From Alicyclobacillus sacchari (GTDB lineage: Bacteria > Bacillota > Bacilli > Alicyclobacillales > Alicyclobacillaceae): a stretch of 64,000 nt of DNA. The position numbers and the translations under genes were made by a program. Location: assembly GCF_004366795.1 (NCBI RefSeq), contig NZ_SORF01000008.1, forward strand, positions 79,992-143,991, read 5' to 3'. Below, piece after piece: positions 34,180 through 43,559 of the stretch (within the stretch, counting starts at the first letter, position 1; every line of letters begins with the position of its first letter). The notes beneath the pieces were generated by a model. It saw only the letters and a program-made list of their open reading frames with translations, had not been told where the DNA came from and did not search any database.

Positions 34180-34437
34180 CTATTTGCACCACTTGCGTAC
34201 ATCGCGAAATGCCATGCGCATGTAGACAACCGCGGCGACGATGGCCGACAGCACTGCCACCGCCGTCGTAATAAACAAACCAAACTCCCAAATCACCGGT
34301 TCACCGCTCAGCTCAGGCTGTATCGCCATCCCGTTGCCGTACGCGGCAAGGAAGTAGTTTTGCGCAAACAGCCAGACACACAGCGAAGAGAGTAAAAACA
34401 GTCCTGTAGAAATCGCAGCCACATAGCGAATTCTCAT
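34180..34437 (-). CDS. Small two-helix membrane protein
   Basis: An 85-residue protein with two hydrophobic segments, AAISTGLFLLSSLCVWLFAQ and FITTAVAVLSAIVAAVVYMR, and a basic C-terminus. No family recognised. The ATG at 34437 has GGAGGTGG upstream, which excludes the longer in-frame reading to 34542. It is divergent from the copper operon. Confidence 0.6.
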   Translation of the reverse strand: MRIRYVAAISTGLFLLSSLCVWLFAQNYFLAAYGNGMAIQPELSGEPVIWEFGLFITTAVAVLSAIVAAVVYMRMAFRDVRKWCK

Positions 34438-34645
34438 CTCGCCACCTCCATATCTAGTAGACGATACCAGCCAACTTTTCGTTTCACACATGGTCATACC
34501 TTTGTCGCCGAAATGTAACGGTGTGTTCATAAACCCTGTCATAACTCGTTTGATTCAACTTTCAAGTTCCCATAATGTTTGTGGTGAGACGCCAGTAGAC
34601 CTATGAAATGCCTTCGTTTTTCATCCTGGTATAGGAGGTGTTGAT

Positions 34646-36301
34646 GTGCTTGGTGCAGCTGCGTGGAAGCGAACCTCGGGTCGACTTTTGCTGATGACGA
34701 TACTGACCGTGATCGCTGTCTTCACCTGCCGCCCCGCGCTTGTTTCAGCTCACGCATATGTCGTTCAGTCCAGCCCAACGGTGAGCCAATCGCTCCAACA
34801 ATCACCCGGTGTAGTCGAAATCGAGTTCGACGAGAACGTCCAACTCATCCCCGACGGCTTGACCGTGACAAACGTGGATAACCAGCGGATCGATTTGGGC
34901 GATGGACATTTGAATCCAGTCAATCACCGCGAGATTGAGATACGCATCCCCAAACAATTGGCAAAAGGACTTTATACAATTCATTGGCAGGTGATCTCCG
35001 CTGATGGACATCTCGTGTCCGGCACCATCCCGTTTGGCATTGGCGTCGACGTGAACGCCCTACACCTAGGGGCGAGTGAAACGGGCTATACGCCAGGCGT
35101 CTGGATGGTGCTCGATCGCATTTTGCAATACGCCGGCCTGGCCCTCGCCATCGGTGGCGCGATCGGCTTGCGCCTTAGCGAGGCTGGCCTGCCACAGCTA
35201 CGTCATCGTGCCAGCAAGGCACTGGTGGGCATTGGATGGCTCATGCTGGTCGTGGGTATCGGGCTCGATCTACCCTTGCAGACGGCGATCACTTGGAATG
35301 TGCACGGAGCCTCTGCCTTCTCAGCACGATATATTGAACGAACGCTGAACCTGACCGTCTTTGGCTACTTGTGGCTGGTGCAAATGCTCATTCTGCTCAT
35401 CGTACCGCCGATGGTTGCGTCACTGATGCCGGCAAAAGTGCGCCATCGCACGTGGTGGATGGTATTACCACTGTTTCTCTTGCCGATCGCGATGGGATTC
35501 TCGGGCCATGCCATCGCTGAGACAAGCCCTGCCCTCCCCGTGTTCGCCATCGTCGTCCACTTGTACGCGGCATCCATCTGGGTCGGCGGCACCGCGGCGA
35601 TGTTGGTGCTCATCTGGCAAGCAACCAAAGATGGCGGGTCGGCTGCAGACACGGCAGCGCGCACGACGGTATCGCGTTTCTCCAAGATAGCCCTCACGTG
35701 TGTCGCCGTCCTCGGCCTAAGCGGCCTGTATTCGGCCTTCTTGCACATCCCAACCTGGTACGCCTTGTTCCATACTGGGTATGGACGGACACTCATCGCC
35801 AAAATTGTACTCTTCATCTTGATGCTGATTTTTGCATCCGCGCATGCGCTGCGTCGCCATGCCGCGCGCGGTACGTTGCGCCTGTTCATGGGCCTGGAGT
35901 TGCTCATGAGTGTTGGTGTCTTTGCCTTGACATCGATCCTCACCAATCTGCCAACCGGCGACAACAATCCGGGTCCAGTCAATGCTGTACAAAGTGTCGA
36001 CAACCTCACGATCACATTGACGATCACGCCGAACCACGTCGGTGACAATCAGTTCAGCGTGCATGTCAACGAGGCAAATGGAAAGCCGTATACGGCCATC
36101 CAGCAGGTGGAATTGTCGTTTGCCTCAAAGACTGTCAGCCAAGGCGCGGAAGAACTGCGCTTGTTGCCGCATGCCCCGGGCGTCTATGCTGCAAATGGAC
36201 TTGCCTTATCAGGAGGCGGTAGATGGGATGTCTCAGTCGACATTTTGACGAGTGACTTTCACGATGTGATGACAACCTTCCCCATTCACGTTGGGCAATG
36301 A
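34646..36301 (+). CDS. ycnJ: CopC-CopD fusion copper uptake protein (YcnJ-like)
   Basis: A 551-residue membrane protein. A signal peptide ends at VSA, so the mature protein starts HAYV, the N-terminal His being a Cu(II) ligand of CopC. The CopC domain (about 33-130) also has FDENVQL and ISADGHLVSG with a second His. About eight helices of CopD follow (about 150-430), then a C-terminal beta domain (about 450-551). B. subtilis YcnJ has the same layout and imports copper. The GTG start follows AGGAGGTG. It is followed 9 bases later by ycnI. Confidence 0.9.
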   Translation: MLGAAAWKRTSGRLLLMTILTVIAVFTCRPALVSAHAYVVQSSPTVSQSLQQSPGVVEIEFDENVQLIPDGLTVTNVDNQRIDLGDGHLNPVNHREIEIRIPKQLAKGLYTIHWQVISADGHLVSGTIPFGIGVDVNALHLGASETGYTPGVWMVLDRILQYAGLALAIGGAIGLRLSEAGLPQLRHRASKALVGIGWLMLVVGIGLDLPLQTAITWNVHGASAFSARYIERTLNLTVFGYLWLVQMLILLIVPPMVASLMPAKVRHRTWWMVLPLFLLPIAMGFSGHAIAETSPALPVFAIVVHLYAASIWVGGTAAMLVLIWQATKDGGSAADTAARTTVSRFSKIALTCVAVLGLSGLYSAFLHIPTWYALFHTGYGRTLIAKIVLFILMLIFASAHALRRHAARGTLRLFMGLELLMSVGVFALTSILTNLPTGDNNPGPVNAVQSVDNLTITLTITPNHVGDNQFSVHVNEANGKPYTAIQQVELSFASKTVSQGAEELRLLPHAPGVYAANGLALSGGGRWDVSVDILTSDFHDVMTTFPIHVGQ

Positions 36302-36316
36302 CGAGGAGGAATGATG

Positions 36317-36979
36317 ATGAGACAGAGCCTGAAGCAGCTTTTGGCGGCCACGGGCGGCGCACTAGGAACCATGGCAGCAGCAAGCACGGTCTTAGCGCAC
36401 GTCGTGGTCATACCGGTGAATCCGACCCCCCCGACAGCCGGAGCATGGGAACAGTACACGATGCGCGTGCCATGCGAACGCACAGATCCGACAGTGAAAA
36501 TCGTGCTCAAGATCCCGCAGGGCGTGCAATTTGACGATTACGAACCAATACCCGGATGGACCGTGTCGACGAGCCAAACTGGCGGATCACAAATCGTGAC
36601 CTGGCAAGCGACAGGTAACGGCATCGCACCTGGGCAATTTATGCAATTCCCGTTCATCGCAAGCAATCCGTCTACACCGGGCAACATAGCCTGGGATGCG
36701 TACCAATACTACAAAGATGGTACCATCGTAACCTGGACGGGCCCAACAGGATCAGCGACACCGCACTCTGTTACGCAAATCTTGTCCGCAAGTCCGGCAA
36801 CCTCGGCAACGTCGGACACGACGCCCGCAGGAACAAGCGGAGTGTCGGCACCGGCCGCACCAACGTGGTCAGCCGGTTGGACGATGGCGGATACCGTCAT
36901 CCTGACCGTCTCCATCGTGTCGATCCTCTTGTCCGGGTTGGCTCTTGCCTTCGCTCTACGCAGAGACAACGCGAGGTAA
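36317..36979 (+). CDS. ycnI: DUF1775 copper-binding protein (YcnI-like)
   Basis: A 220-residue exported protein. After the signal peptide the mature protein should begin HVVV, with His at the N-terminus as in YcnI proteins, which bind Cu(II) through that residue, a Glu and a Trp. DUF1775 covers about 28-160 (GVQFDDYEPIPGWTV, VTWQATGNGIAPGQF). A Thr/Ala/Pro linker precedes a C-terminal anchor helix and a short basic tail. Three consecutive ATG codons follow AGGAGG; the third (36317) is best spaced. It acts with YcnJ at the membrane. Confidence 0.88.
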   Translation: MRQSLKQLLAATGGALGTMAAASTVLAHVVVIPVNPTPPTAGAWEQYTMRVPCERTDPTVKIVLKIPQGVQFDDYEPIPGWTVSTSQTGGSQIVTWQATGNGIAPGQFMQFPFIASNPSTPGNIAWDAYQYYKDGTIVTWTGPTGSATPHSVTQILSASPATSATSDTTPAGTSGVSAPAAPTWSAGWTMADTVILTVSIVSILLSGLALAFALRRDNAR

Positions 36980-37074
36980 AGTCCGTGCGGTCCTCCCTCG
37001 CGCGGACATATCGACCTGAGTCAAGCTGGCAAAGTCATGTATAGTAGTTGAACACAGATTCGCGAGGCATGAAA

Positions 37075-37099
37075 AAGCCCGGCCTGCAGAGCCGGGCTT
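37075..37099. terminator. Bidirectional intrinsic terminator
   Basis: AAGCCCGGC and GCCGGGCTT form a perfect stem with a 7-base loop between convergent ycnI and pit. Confidence 0.85.
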
Positions 37100-37114
37100 G
37101 TACTTTCGGTGGAG

Positions 37115-38098
37115 TTACAATAAGAAAAGGCGAGTCAACAGTGCGGCAATGCATCCTGTGATGGGAATCGTGATAAGCCACGCAACCACAATCCGCCCTG
37201 CCATACCCCAATGTACCCCTTTCGGGCGTTTGGCCGCACCTGAACCCATGATGGCCGATGAGATCACGTGCGTGGAACTGACGGGCAGTTTGAGCAACGT
37301 GAAACCAAAGATAATGGCAGAACTCGTTAGATCAGATGCAAAACCGTTAATGGGCTCGATTTTGATGATTTTGGATCCTACAGTCTTAATGATTCGCCAA
37401 CCGCCTGTCGCGGTACCGACGCCCATGGCGACGGCACACAAGATCTTGACCCAGAACGGAATATGCATGCTGTGCTGGTATCCGCCGGCGATCAACGCAA
37501 ACGTGATCACACCCATCGTTTTCTGTGAGTCGTTCGTCCCGTGCATAAACGCCTGCGCCGCGGCTGAAAAGCACTGTAAAAAGCGGAATCCCCGATTCAC
37601 GCGGTGTGGTGACATGCCGCCAAACAGCAGGCGCAAGATCCACATGATGATATAGCCAAGAATGAACGCAAAGATGGGCGACGTGATGAGCGCTTCAATA
37701 ATCGAACGAAAGCCCCCGTAATTGATGGCGCCAAAGCCCGCAGCCCCCACCACGGCACCCGACAATCCGCCAATTAAGGCATGTGAAGATGAACTGGGAA
37801 TACCGAAGTACCACGTGAACAGGTTCCAAAAGATAGCCGCCAACAGCGCAGCGAGCACCACCAGCATCCCGTGCTGAATCTTGAGAGGATCGGCTATTTT
37901 TCCACCAATGGTTTTCGCGACACCCGTGAACGTCAGCGCGCCAATCAAATTCATTGCCCCTGCGATGAGAACTGCGGCACGCGGTGAGAGCGCCCTTGTC
38001 GACACACTGGTCGCAATGGCGTTGGCCGTATCATGAAAGCCGTTCGTGAAGTCAAAGCACAAGGCCAAAAGCACGATGAGAACAATGACAACCAGCAT
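37115..38098 (-). CDS. pit: Inorganic phosphate transporter, PiT family
   Basis: A 327-residue, roughly ten-helix low-affinity phosphate (metal-phosphate) symporter. The duplicated PiT signature is visible as DFTNGFHDTANAIATS at the N-terminus and QAFMHGTNDSQKTMG in the middle, each with the conserved Asn and Asp of the substrate site. It lies 13 bases after its DUF47 partner gene and shares the Pho box upstream. ATG at 38098 is preferred over TTG at 38101 because of spacing from GAGGTGG. Confidence 0.92.
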   Translation of the reverse strand: MLVVIVLIVLLALCFDFTNGFHDTANAIATSVSTRALSPRAAVLIAGAMNLIGALTFTGVAKTIGGKIADPLKIQHGMLVVLAALLAAIFWNLFTWYFGIPSSSSHALIGGLSGAVVGAAGFGAINYGGFRSIIEALITSPIFAFILGYIIMWILRLLFGGMSPHRVNRGFRFLQCFSAAAQAFMHGTNDSQKTMGVITFALIAGGYQHSMHIPFWVKILCAVAMGVGTATGGWRIIKTVGSKIIKIEPINGFASDLTSSAIIFGFTLLKLPVSSTHVISSAIMGSGAAKRPKGVHWGMAGRIVVAWLITIPITGCIAALLTRLFLL

Positions 38099-38111
38099 CA
38101 AACGGCCACCT

Positions 38112-38723
38112 CTACGCGTTTTTCAGAATCACAGACTCCAAGACGTCGGCCACGTCCTCGCAGCGGTCGGTGACATTCTCGAGAATTTCGTAGATCTCCT
38201 TCAGTTTGATCAGTTCAATTGCGTCGGAACACTCGGCAAAAAGCGAGCGAAGAGCAGCGTGCAGCAACTGATCTCCGTGCTTTTCCAAAACATTCAGTTG
38301 CTTGATATGCTCGCGGATATGAAGCAGTTTGCGCTCATTCAATTTGCCAATGGCCTGAGCGATTTCCACTGCACTCGCATGAATGTCTTTCGCGAACTCG
38401 ACCATCGTCGGCGTTGTCCCGTTGACGTCGTAAAGCGTAAAGCGAACACTGCACGCATGGATCCCGTCGATGATATCATCCAGTGTAACAGCGAGCGTCA
38501 CAAAGTCTTCTCGCTCCAGAGGCGTGATGTATGTGTTATTCAAGAGCGAAATCAACTTGCTGATGAGATCATCACCCTTGTCCTCATACGCCTTCATCTG
38601 ATTGGCCAGTGCCCCAAAGTCAGCACCCTCGGACAGCTCATTGTGAAAAGTTTTTGTAGCAACTTCGATGTTGTCAGCAATATCAACTAAATACGTAAAT
38701 AATTGATCACTTCGTTTCGACAC
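38112..38723 (-). CDS. DUF47/PhoU-like Pit accessory protein
   Basis: A 203-residue helical protein of the DUF47 family (YkaA in B. subtilis), related to PhoU and almost always next to pit. Readable family parts are GDDLISKLISLLNNTYITPLER EDF and DDIIDGIHACS. It is thought to modulate the transporter. The GTG start at 38723 follows GGGGGATG. First gene of the pit operon, 58 bases downstream of the Pho box repeats. Confidence 0.9.
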   Translation of the reverse strand: MSKRSDQLFTYLVDIADNIEVATKTFHNELSEGADFGALANQMKAYEDKGDDLISKLISLLNNTYITPLEREDFVTLAVTLDDIIDGIHACSVRFTLYDVNGTTPTMVEFAKDIHASAVEIAQAIGKLNERKLLHIREHIKQLNVLEKHGDQLLHAALRSLFAECSDAIELIKLKEIYEILENVTDRCEDVADVLESVILKNA

Positions 38724-38780
38724 AGTTCATCCCCCATCGAGTTCAATCGTTAAGAAACTACACGACTCCAGTAAATAATC

Positions 38781-38819
38781 TGTTGTCTTTTTGTTAAGTT
38801 TGTGTAAAGAGCCTGTACT
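38781..38819 (-). promoter_or_regulatory. PhoP (Pho box) direct repeats
   Basis: Read on the minus strand there are four hexamers spaced exactly 11 bases apart: AGTACA, TTTACA, TTAACA and ACAACA. The Bacillus PhoP consensus is TT(A/T/C)ACA with 5-base gaps; the middle two are perfect. A TATTTA -10-like sequence follows within a few bases. This predicts induction of the DUF47-pit operon under phosphate starvation. Confidence 0.7.
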
Positions 38820-38993
38820 CCTTCGAGAAATTGCCTCGAATCGTTCACAATCCCACGGCTGACAAATTGATGTTTAGTTCAAAGGCAGTATTCCCAATTT
38901 TGTCTCCAATACATCGAAGCCCAAGATATGGCGCAGCTTGACGCAGTATGTTTTGTGAAGGTCGGGGTATTGTAAAAGCGAGGTGGTTGTGAA

Positions 38994-39191
38994 ATGTCCC
39001 CTAAGCGCAGAAACGATTGGGCCTGGCCTGTTATCGGAGGAATTGGCGTAGGTTTAAGCACGATGTTTCTCTGCATGCCACAAAGTCGCGAAGCAATGGC
39101 GGATACAATTGAGCGGGCAATTAGCGGCGGACAACGACAGCAACGCAACCAACAGCAACAGATGCGTGGATCGCAACCATACGCACCGTAA
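38994..39191 (+). CDS. Small membrane protein with Gln-rich tail
   Basis: A 65-residue protein: short basic N-terminus, one membrane helix (about residues 10-28, PVIGGIGVGLSTMFLCM), then a hydrophilic tail rich in Gln and Arg. GAGGTGG precedes the ATG and a terminator follows, supporting a real gene. No family recognised, although the layout is common among small spore or envelope proteins of Bacillales. Confidence 0.55.
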   Translation: MSPKRRNDWAWPVIGGIGVGLSTMFLCMPQSREAMADTIERAISGGQRQQRNQQQQMRGSQPYAP

Positions 39192-39215
39192 TTTCGCCAG
39201 CCACGCAAACAAAGA

Positions 39216-39237
39216 CTACCCATCCCCAGTTGGGTAG
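39216..39237. terminator. Intrinsic terminator hairpin
   Basis: CTACCCA and TGGGTAG with an 8-base loop, between the small membrane gene and the convergent ROK gene. Confidence 0.65.
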
Positions 39238-39295
39238 CCTTCGTCAAAGAGGGAACACATTGAAAATACCATTATTCCGAATCTTTGTACAGACC

Positions 39296-40492
39296 CTATT
39301 TACCCGCAATTGATCGGGTCGTCGTCTTTGCTCGTGGACCAGCGAAAAAGTCGTGCAACACGAGCGCTGCCGAGCCGATTGCGCACGCATCGCGCCCCAG
39401 CGCCGACGCTTGCACGGCCACTTTCGCATATGGACTTACCAAACAGCGCGCAGAAATGGCCTGCTGAATCGCATCGGTGACCATACGTCCACCCTCCGCC
39501 AAGCGGTTACCCAAGATAATCATAGCTGGATTGAGTCCGTTGGTGAGATTGACGATCCCGATGCCTAAATACCGCCCTATCGTCTGAAACGCCTGCATGG
39601 CGGCCGGATCGGACGCTTGATAGCGCTGAAGGATGGCATCAAAGTCCGCATTCTCCCCCGTCAACTTGGCGTAAACGGAACATAAGCTGCGCTCCGAAGC
39701 ATATAACTCCCAGCATCCTACATTGCCGCATGTGCATACTTCCCCGTGCGCGTCAATGCTCATATGCCCGAACTCCCCAGCCACGCCGTCGGCGCCCCGC
39801 ATCAATTCATCGCCCACCACGATGGCCGTGCCGATGCCCGTACCCGCGCTTACATATAGCAGATTCGAGACATGCGTCGCCGCTCCATACAACTTTTCCC
39901 CAAGTGCGCCTGCATTTGCTTCGTTATCGACAAAAACAGGTTTATGCAAGCGACTTTCCAGCATCGCCTTCAGAGGAATGTTGTCCCAGTGCAAATGCGG
40001 AGCCCGTAGTACGATACCGCGCCGAAAATCCACCAAACCAGGAACACCAATACCAATCCCAATCACACCGTAGTCCGTAGCCGGAGCTTTCAACAGTGCG
40101 TCCTCAATGCAGGTCGCCAGGAACTCGAGGACATCCGCGGCTCCAGCGCGCTTGTCGATAGGATGGTCGACGGCGTACACTACGCGGGCTGCAAAATCCG
40201 TCATGACGATCCGAACATACTCCACGCCCAACTCCACGCCCATCACGCTTCCCGCGTTGGCGTTGAACAACAACATGATAGGTCTGCGTCCGACGCGCGA
40301 TCGCCCCTGTCCAACCTCGAGAACGAGCCCTTCTCGGATTAACTCGTCGGTCAACGCAGACACAGTCGCCTTGTTCAACCCGGTCTCGGTCGAAATTTGG
40401 CTCCGCGAAATCGGACTTTGAAAGCGGATTCTATTCAAAACGATGTATTTGTTAATCTCTTTCATCAATGCTTGATCTGCGGTGCGATCCAA
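39296..40492 (-). CDS. ROK-family transcriptional regulator (NagC/XylR type)
   Basis: A 398-residue regulator: an N-terminal winged helix (about 10-75, SQISTETGLNKATVSALTDEL), then a sugar-kinase-like ROK domain with GVELGVEYVRI, GIGVPGLVD and the Zn-binding CTCGNVGCWE motif. It likely represses sugar genes and releases on sugar binding. TTG at 40492 follows GAGGAG and gives a normal N-terminus; the upstream in-frame extension looks non-coding. No sugar operon is adjacent, so its target is unknown. Confidence 0.87.
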   Translation of the reverse strand: MDRTADQALMKEINKYIVLNRIRFQSPISRSQISTETGLNKATVSALTDELIREGLVLEVGQGRSRVGRRPIMLLFNANAGSVMGVELGVEYVRIVMTDFAARVVYAVDHPIDKRAGAADVLEFLATCIEDALLKAPATDYGVIGIGIGVPGLVDFRRGIVLRAPHLHWDNIPLKAMLESRLHKPVFVDNEANAGALGEKLYGAATHVSNLLYVSAGTGIGTAIVVGDELMRGADGVAGEFGHMSIDAHGEVCTCGNVGCWELYASERSLCSVYAKLTGENADFDAILQRYQASDPAAMQAFQTIGRYLGIGIVNLTNGLNPAMIILGNRLAEGGRMVTDAIQQAISARCLVSPYAKVAVQASALGRDACAIGSAALVLHDFFAGPRAKTTTRSIAGK

Positions 40493-40681
40493 GGGTCTAT
40501 CTCCTCTGCCCACTGCGTATCGGCGGCTCACACAGCCGTTGGTTTTCATTGTAGGCCAATCTGCCGACAACATCCAGAGAGGATTGCGCGCCCTGCCGAT
40601 GATCCAACCGACAAGGCGCGCAAAGTCCAAGTTTTCGCTAGTCAGTGCACATCGGCAACGCCGAGTGAATGTACGAGGTGT

Positions 40682-41317
40682 TCACCCCTCGACTGATCTC
40701 TCGTTCTCCAATGCCGCATGCAGGCGTTTCTTCAGTAACAAGTAGCCGTAGCCACAACCGCCAACGACGATCACAGCGGGAATGAGGGTAATCTGCCAGT
40801 GGTGCACGACAAACTTCCACAATCCTCCGATCACGCCGCCAAGTGCAAGAAACGTCGCAGTCCACATAAACGACGCCATCAGGTTTAACGGGATGAAGAC
40901 GCGCAGCGGAGTGCGATTGATCCCCGCAAGATACGGTACAATATCGCGCACGACGGCGATGTATTTCGCAACGATAAGAATAAGCCAGGGCTGCTTCCGA
41001 AACATGCGCTCACTGCTATTCAACCGTTTCTCTGTAAGCCCTACATATTTCCCATAGCGGACAAGCAGCGGCCGCCCGCACACTCGGCCAATCCCATAGG
41101 CAATGGTCGATCCAGCAAACGTCCCTAGGGCTGTAACGGCAATGAGCAACGCGATGTTCATGTGCAAGACCCCGCTTCGGGATAAAACACCTGTTGTCGT
41201 CAAGGCCGTCTCGCCTGGAACAACGAGAATGAAATACTCCAACATCAACATGACAAACAAGCCTAGATATCCATAATGTTCAATCAACGAAACGAGATGG
41301 ATGACGGCCACCTCCAC
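40682..41317 (-). CDS. DedA-family membrane protein
   Basis: A 211-residue protein with about five or six membrane segments. Family marks are VVPGETALTTTG near the N-terminus, GSTIAYGIGRVCGRP, and VRDIVPYLAGINRTPLRVF. DedA proteins are proposed lipid flippases, some recycling undecaprenyl phosphate. The start is unclear: GTG at 41317 lies just before a GGAGGTGG motif that has no standard start at the ideal distance. The PAP2 gene is divergent and may act in the same lipid-carrier cycle (inference). Confidence 0.85.
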   Translation of the reverse strand: MEVAVIHLVSLIEHYGYLGLFVMLMLEYFILVVPGETALTTTGVLSRSGVLHMNIALLIAVTALGTFAGSTIAYGIGRVCGRPLLVRYGKYVGLTEKRLNSSERMFRKQPWLILIVAKYIAVVRDIVPYLAGINRTPLRVFIPLNLMASFMWTATFLALGGVIGGLWKFVVHHWQITLIPAVIVVGGCGYGYLLLKKRLHAALENERSVEG

Positions 41318-41489
41318 ATAGAGTTGCGATCCTTTGGGACCCCTTCGACATAGTGACGGCTTACGCTCGGAAACGGTTCACAATCAACTACGCAAAACCC
41401 AATGGAGAAACTGCCATCTTGGATTGAACCAAACCTGTCGCAACCGCGTCTTTCTCCGTGTTACGATATCCGCCGATAGGAGTGAGACG

Positions 41490-42125
41490 ATGATACATGC
41501 CGCTGCCGTCAATCCATTTGACACCCATGTATACCATATGATCAATGGAATGGCTGGACACAGCCATTTGCTTGACGACATCATGATTTTCTTTGCGAAG
41601 GACGCGTTAGAGCTCTATGCCTGTATGTTTATCGCTGCGTGGTTTGCCTTGCCAAAGCGTGACATCGAGCAGCGCAACGCGCTTGCTGTGGCAGGCTTTT
41701 CTGGAATCTTGGCGCTTGTGATCAACGTGATCATATCCCACTTCATTTGGTTCCGGCCGCGACCGTTCACGGTATTTCCGAAGGGTTCATTCACACAACT
41801 CATCACACACCCGGCTGATGCATCCTTCCCGAGCGATCACACCTCCGGATCGTGGGGATTTGCGACTGGCGTGATGGGACGTACTCCGAAGTGGATTACG
41901 ATTCCGTTCACCGTTGTGGCCGTGATCGTCATGATTGCACGCATCTTCGTGGGCGTGCATTACCCGACCGATGTACTCGGGGGCGCTGTGGTTGGTATCA
42001 TCGCGAGCCGCGTCATGTGGATGTTCTCGCGCCAGATCATGCCGCTTACGCGAATGGTCGCGCGCCTCTTTGGTTATGGTGTCAGGGCCAAAACCCCTGA
42101 ACATGACACGCAACACTCCGCGTAA
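41490..42125 (+). CDS. PAP2-family phosphatase, possible undecaprenyl-diphosphatase
   Basis: A 211-residue membrane phosphatase with about five helices. The three PAP2 motifs are present: RPRPF (C1, preceded by HFIWF), SFPSDHTSG (C2, catalytic His) and RIFVGVHYPTDVLGG (C3, His and Asp). This resembles BcrC, which dephosphorylates undecaprenyl pyrophosphate outside the membrane, recycling the wall lipid carrier and giving bacitracin resistance. AGGAGTGAG precedes the ATG at 41490. A strong terminator follows. Confidence 0.87.
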   Translation: MIHAAAVNPFDTHVYHMINGMAGHSHLLDDIMIFFAKDALELYACMFIAAWFALPKRDIEQRNALAVAGFSGILALVINVIISHFIWFRPRPFTVFPKGSFTQLITHPADASFPSDHTSGSWGFATGVMGRTPKWITIPFTVVAVIVMIARIFVGVHYPTDVLGGAVVGIIASRVMWMFSRQIMPLTRMVARLFGYGVRAKTPEHDTQHSA

Positions 42126-42140
42126 AAACACATTACAATC

Positions 42141-42168
42141 AAAAGCGGGCCGAAGCGGCCCGCTTTTT
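42141..42168. terminator. Intrinsic terminator
   Basis: AGCGGGCC and GGCCCGCT form a GC-rich stem with A and T runs on either side, between the convergent PAP2 gene and the sigma-factor operon. Confidence 0.85.
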
Positions 42169-43050
42169 CTATAGTTCACCGTTATCCAAGGTGCTCGGAC
42201 GCCGTCTGCCTTTGCGCATGCTCCACAACATCCAGAGCCAATGGGTCGTCACGCCGACACCGACAACCCACGCGAGGCAGAACAACAACAGTCCCACAAA
42301 TGGAATATTGCAAAATGCGACCAACAGACTGACACCGACAAGGGCCACCACCCAAACCGGCCGCTGCGCCGGATCGTTCACCACCATGCGTCCAATCCAG
42401 ACCGCTACGACCGCCAAGCCAACAATGGCTGCAACGGCATACAAAAAGAAACAAAGCACGGCAAACGGTATGCCCACCAACGTCGCGGCCAAAAGCGCGC
42501 AAAACGCGACGGCCCCGACGCTGACAAACAGACCTGTGAGCCCGACGCGCCGGACAGAGCGTTGCATTTCCGCTAAAGGCACGCGAATAGTTTCGCGCAA
42601 AGCCGCGGCAATCACAGTGAGCAACAGGGTTAAGACGATGCTTACAGCCAACAAACCGCCCCAGACGGCCAATGCACCGAGGCCGGTCACCAGCGCACCG
42701 CTCCAGAATGGATCCGTGAGCGATGCATGGAAGACGGTGTACACCTTTGCGCCAGGAACGGTGTGCACGGCTCCACCCAAATCCACCACCATGTCGACGC
42801 GCGACGTGGGAAGCAGCGTCACGTTGCCGTTGATCACGAGGACGTGATCCGCAATGCCCGCAATCGTGAGGTTGTGCCCGACCACAACGATATCGCCTAC
42901 CGCCTGCCCCGGAGCGACTTGGGTTGTGCTCGTCCGGATGAGCCCTGCGTTCATCGTGCCTTGTGCCGCCAAAACAGACGGCGCGCTCCCGAGGCCAATG
43001 GCGATACAAAGCAGCATTCCCCACAAACTGTACAGCCACCGCCACCTCAT
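42169..43050 (-). CDS. Membrane protein with bactofilin-like segment, sigma-operon member
   Basis: A 293-residue exported or membrane protein: signal sequence (about 1-28), a short beta-rich segment (about 40-95, VVVGHNLTIAGIADHVLVIN) resembling polymer-forming/bactofilin-like repeats, then about five helices and a basic tail. Third gene of the ECF sigma operon, its ATG overlapping the anti-sigma stop. It is probably an envelope-stress effector or a sensor modulating the anti-sigma factor. GAGGTCG precedes the ATG. Confidence 0.7.
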   Translation of the reverse strand: MRWRWLYSLWGMLLCIAIGLGSAPSVLAAQGTMNAGLIRTSTTQVAPGQAVGDIVVVGHNLTIAGIADHVLVINGNVTLLPTSRVDMVVDLGGAVHTVPGAKVYTVFHASLTDPFWSGALVTGLGALAVWGGLLAVSIVLTLLLTVIAAALRETIRVPLAEMQRSVRRVGLTGLFVSVGAVAFCALLAATLVGIPFAVLCFFLYAVAAIVGLAVVAVWIGRMVVNDPAQRPVWVVALVGVSLLVAFCNIPFVGLLLFCLAWVVGVGVTTHWLWMLWSMRKGRRRPSTLDNGEL

Positions 43051-43559
43051 AGCACGACCTCGCTTTTTCGCGAAGACCTGAGCACACGCGCGGTACCAAA
43101 TAGCGATATGCCGAGAAGGACCAGGCTGAACGCCGCTGCCACAACCAACCACTGCTGATGCACCGCGGTCGGTATCGCCATCAAGCCGCGCATGACGGCC
43201 GACACGAAGTGAAACGCGAGCGTCACCAACGAGCCGAACGGCGACACGACGAGCCCGACAAGAGTACACAGGCCAATGATGGAACAGCACAGGTAGACGT
43301 AGATGAGGCGCCGTGACTGTACAACCTGGTGATCCTCTGCAAGCGCCGCCACCACGCGCGCCTCAAGTCCCGGGGGCGGTTCAATCGACTGGGCGTAGGC
43401 CGCGACCTGCCGTTCATCCGCCAGAAGGGCGGCCAACAAGTCCGCACAAAAAGGGCACACGGCCAAATGAGCACGAACGCGTTGCTCTTCAACCGCGCTC
43501 AACTCGCCGTCTACGTACGCAGTCAGCAACGACTCCCAATCGCGACAACGATCCATCAT
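43047..43559 (-). CDS. Anti-sigma factor with zinc-finger (ZAS) domain
   Basis: A 170-residue single- or double-pass membrane protein. The N-terminal zf-HC2/ZAS domain has the HxxxCxxC motif as HLAVCPFC (about residue 32), following an acidic YVDGELS helix typical of RsiW-like proteins. Membrane segments lie at about 88-110 and 135-160. It would hold the adjacent sigma factor at the membrane until proteolysis. Start overlaps the sigma stop by 4 bases. Confidence 0.9.
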   Translation of the reverse strand: MMDRCRDWESLLTAYVDGELSAVEEQRVRAHLAVCPFCADLLAALLADERQVAAYAQSIEPPPGLEARVVAALAEDHQVVQSRRLIYVYLCCSIIGLCTLVGLVVSPFGSLVTLAFHFVSAVMRGLMAIPTAVHQQWLVVAAAFSLVLLGISLFGTARVLRSSRKSEVVL

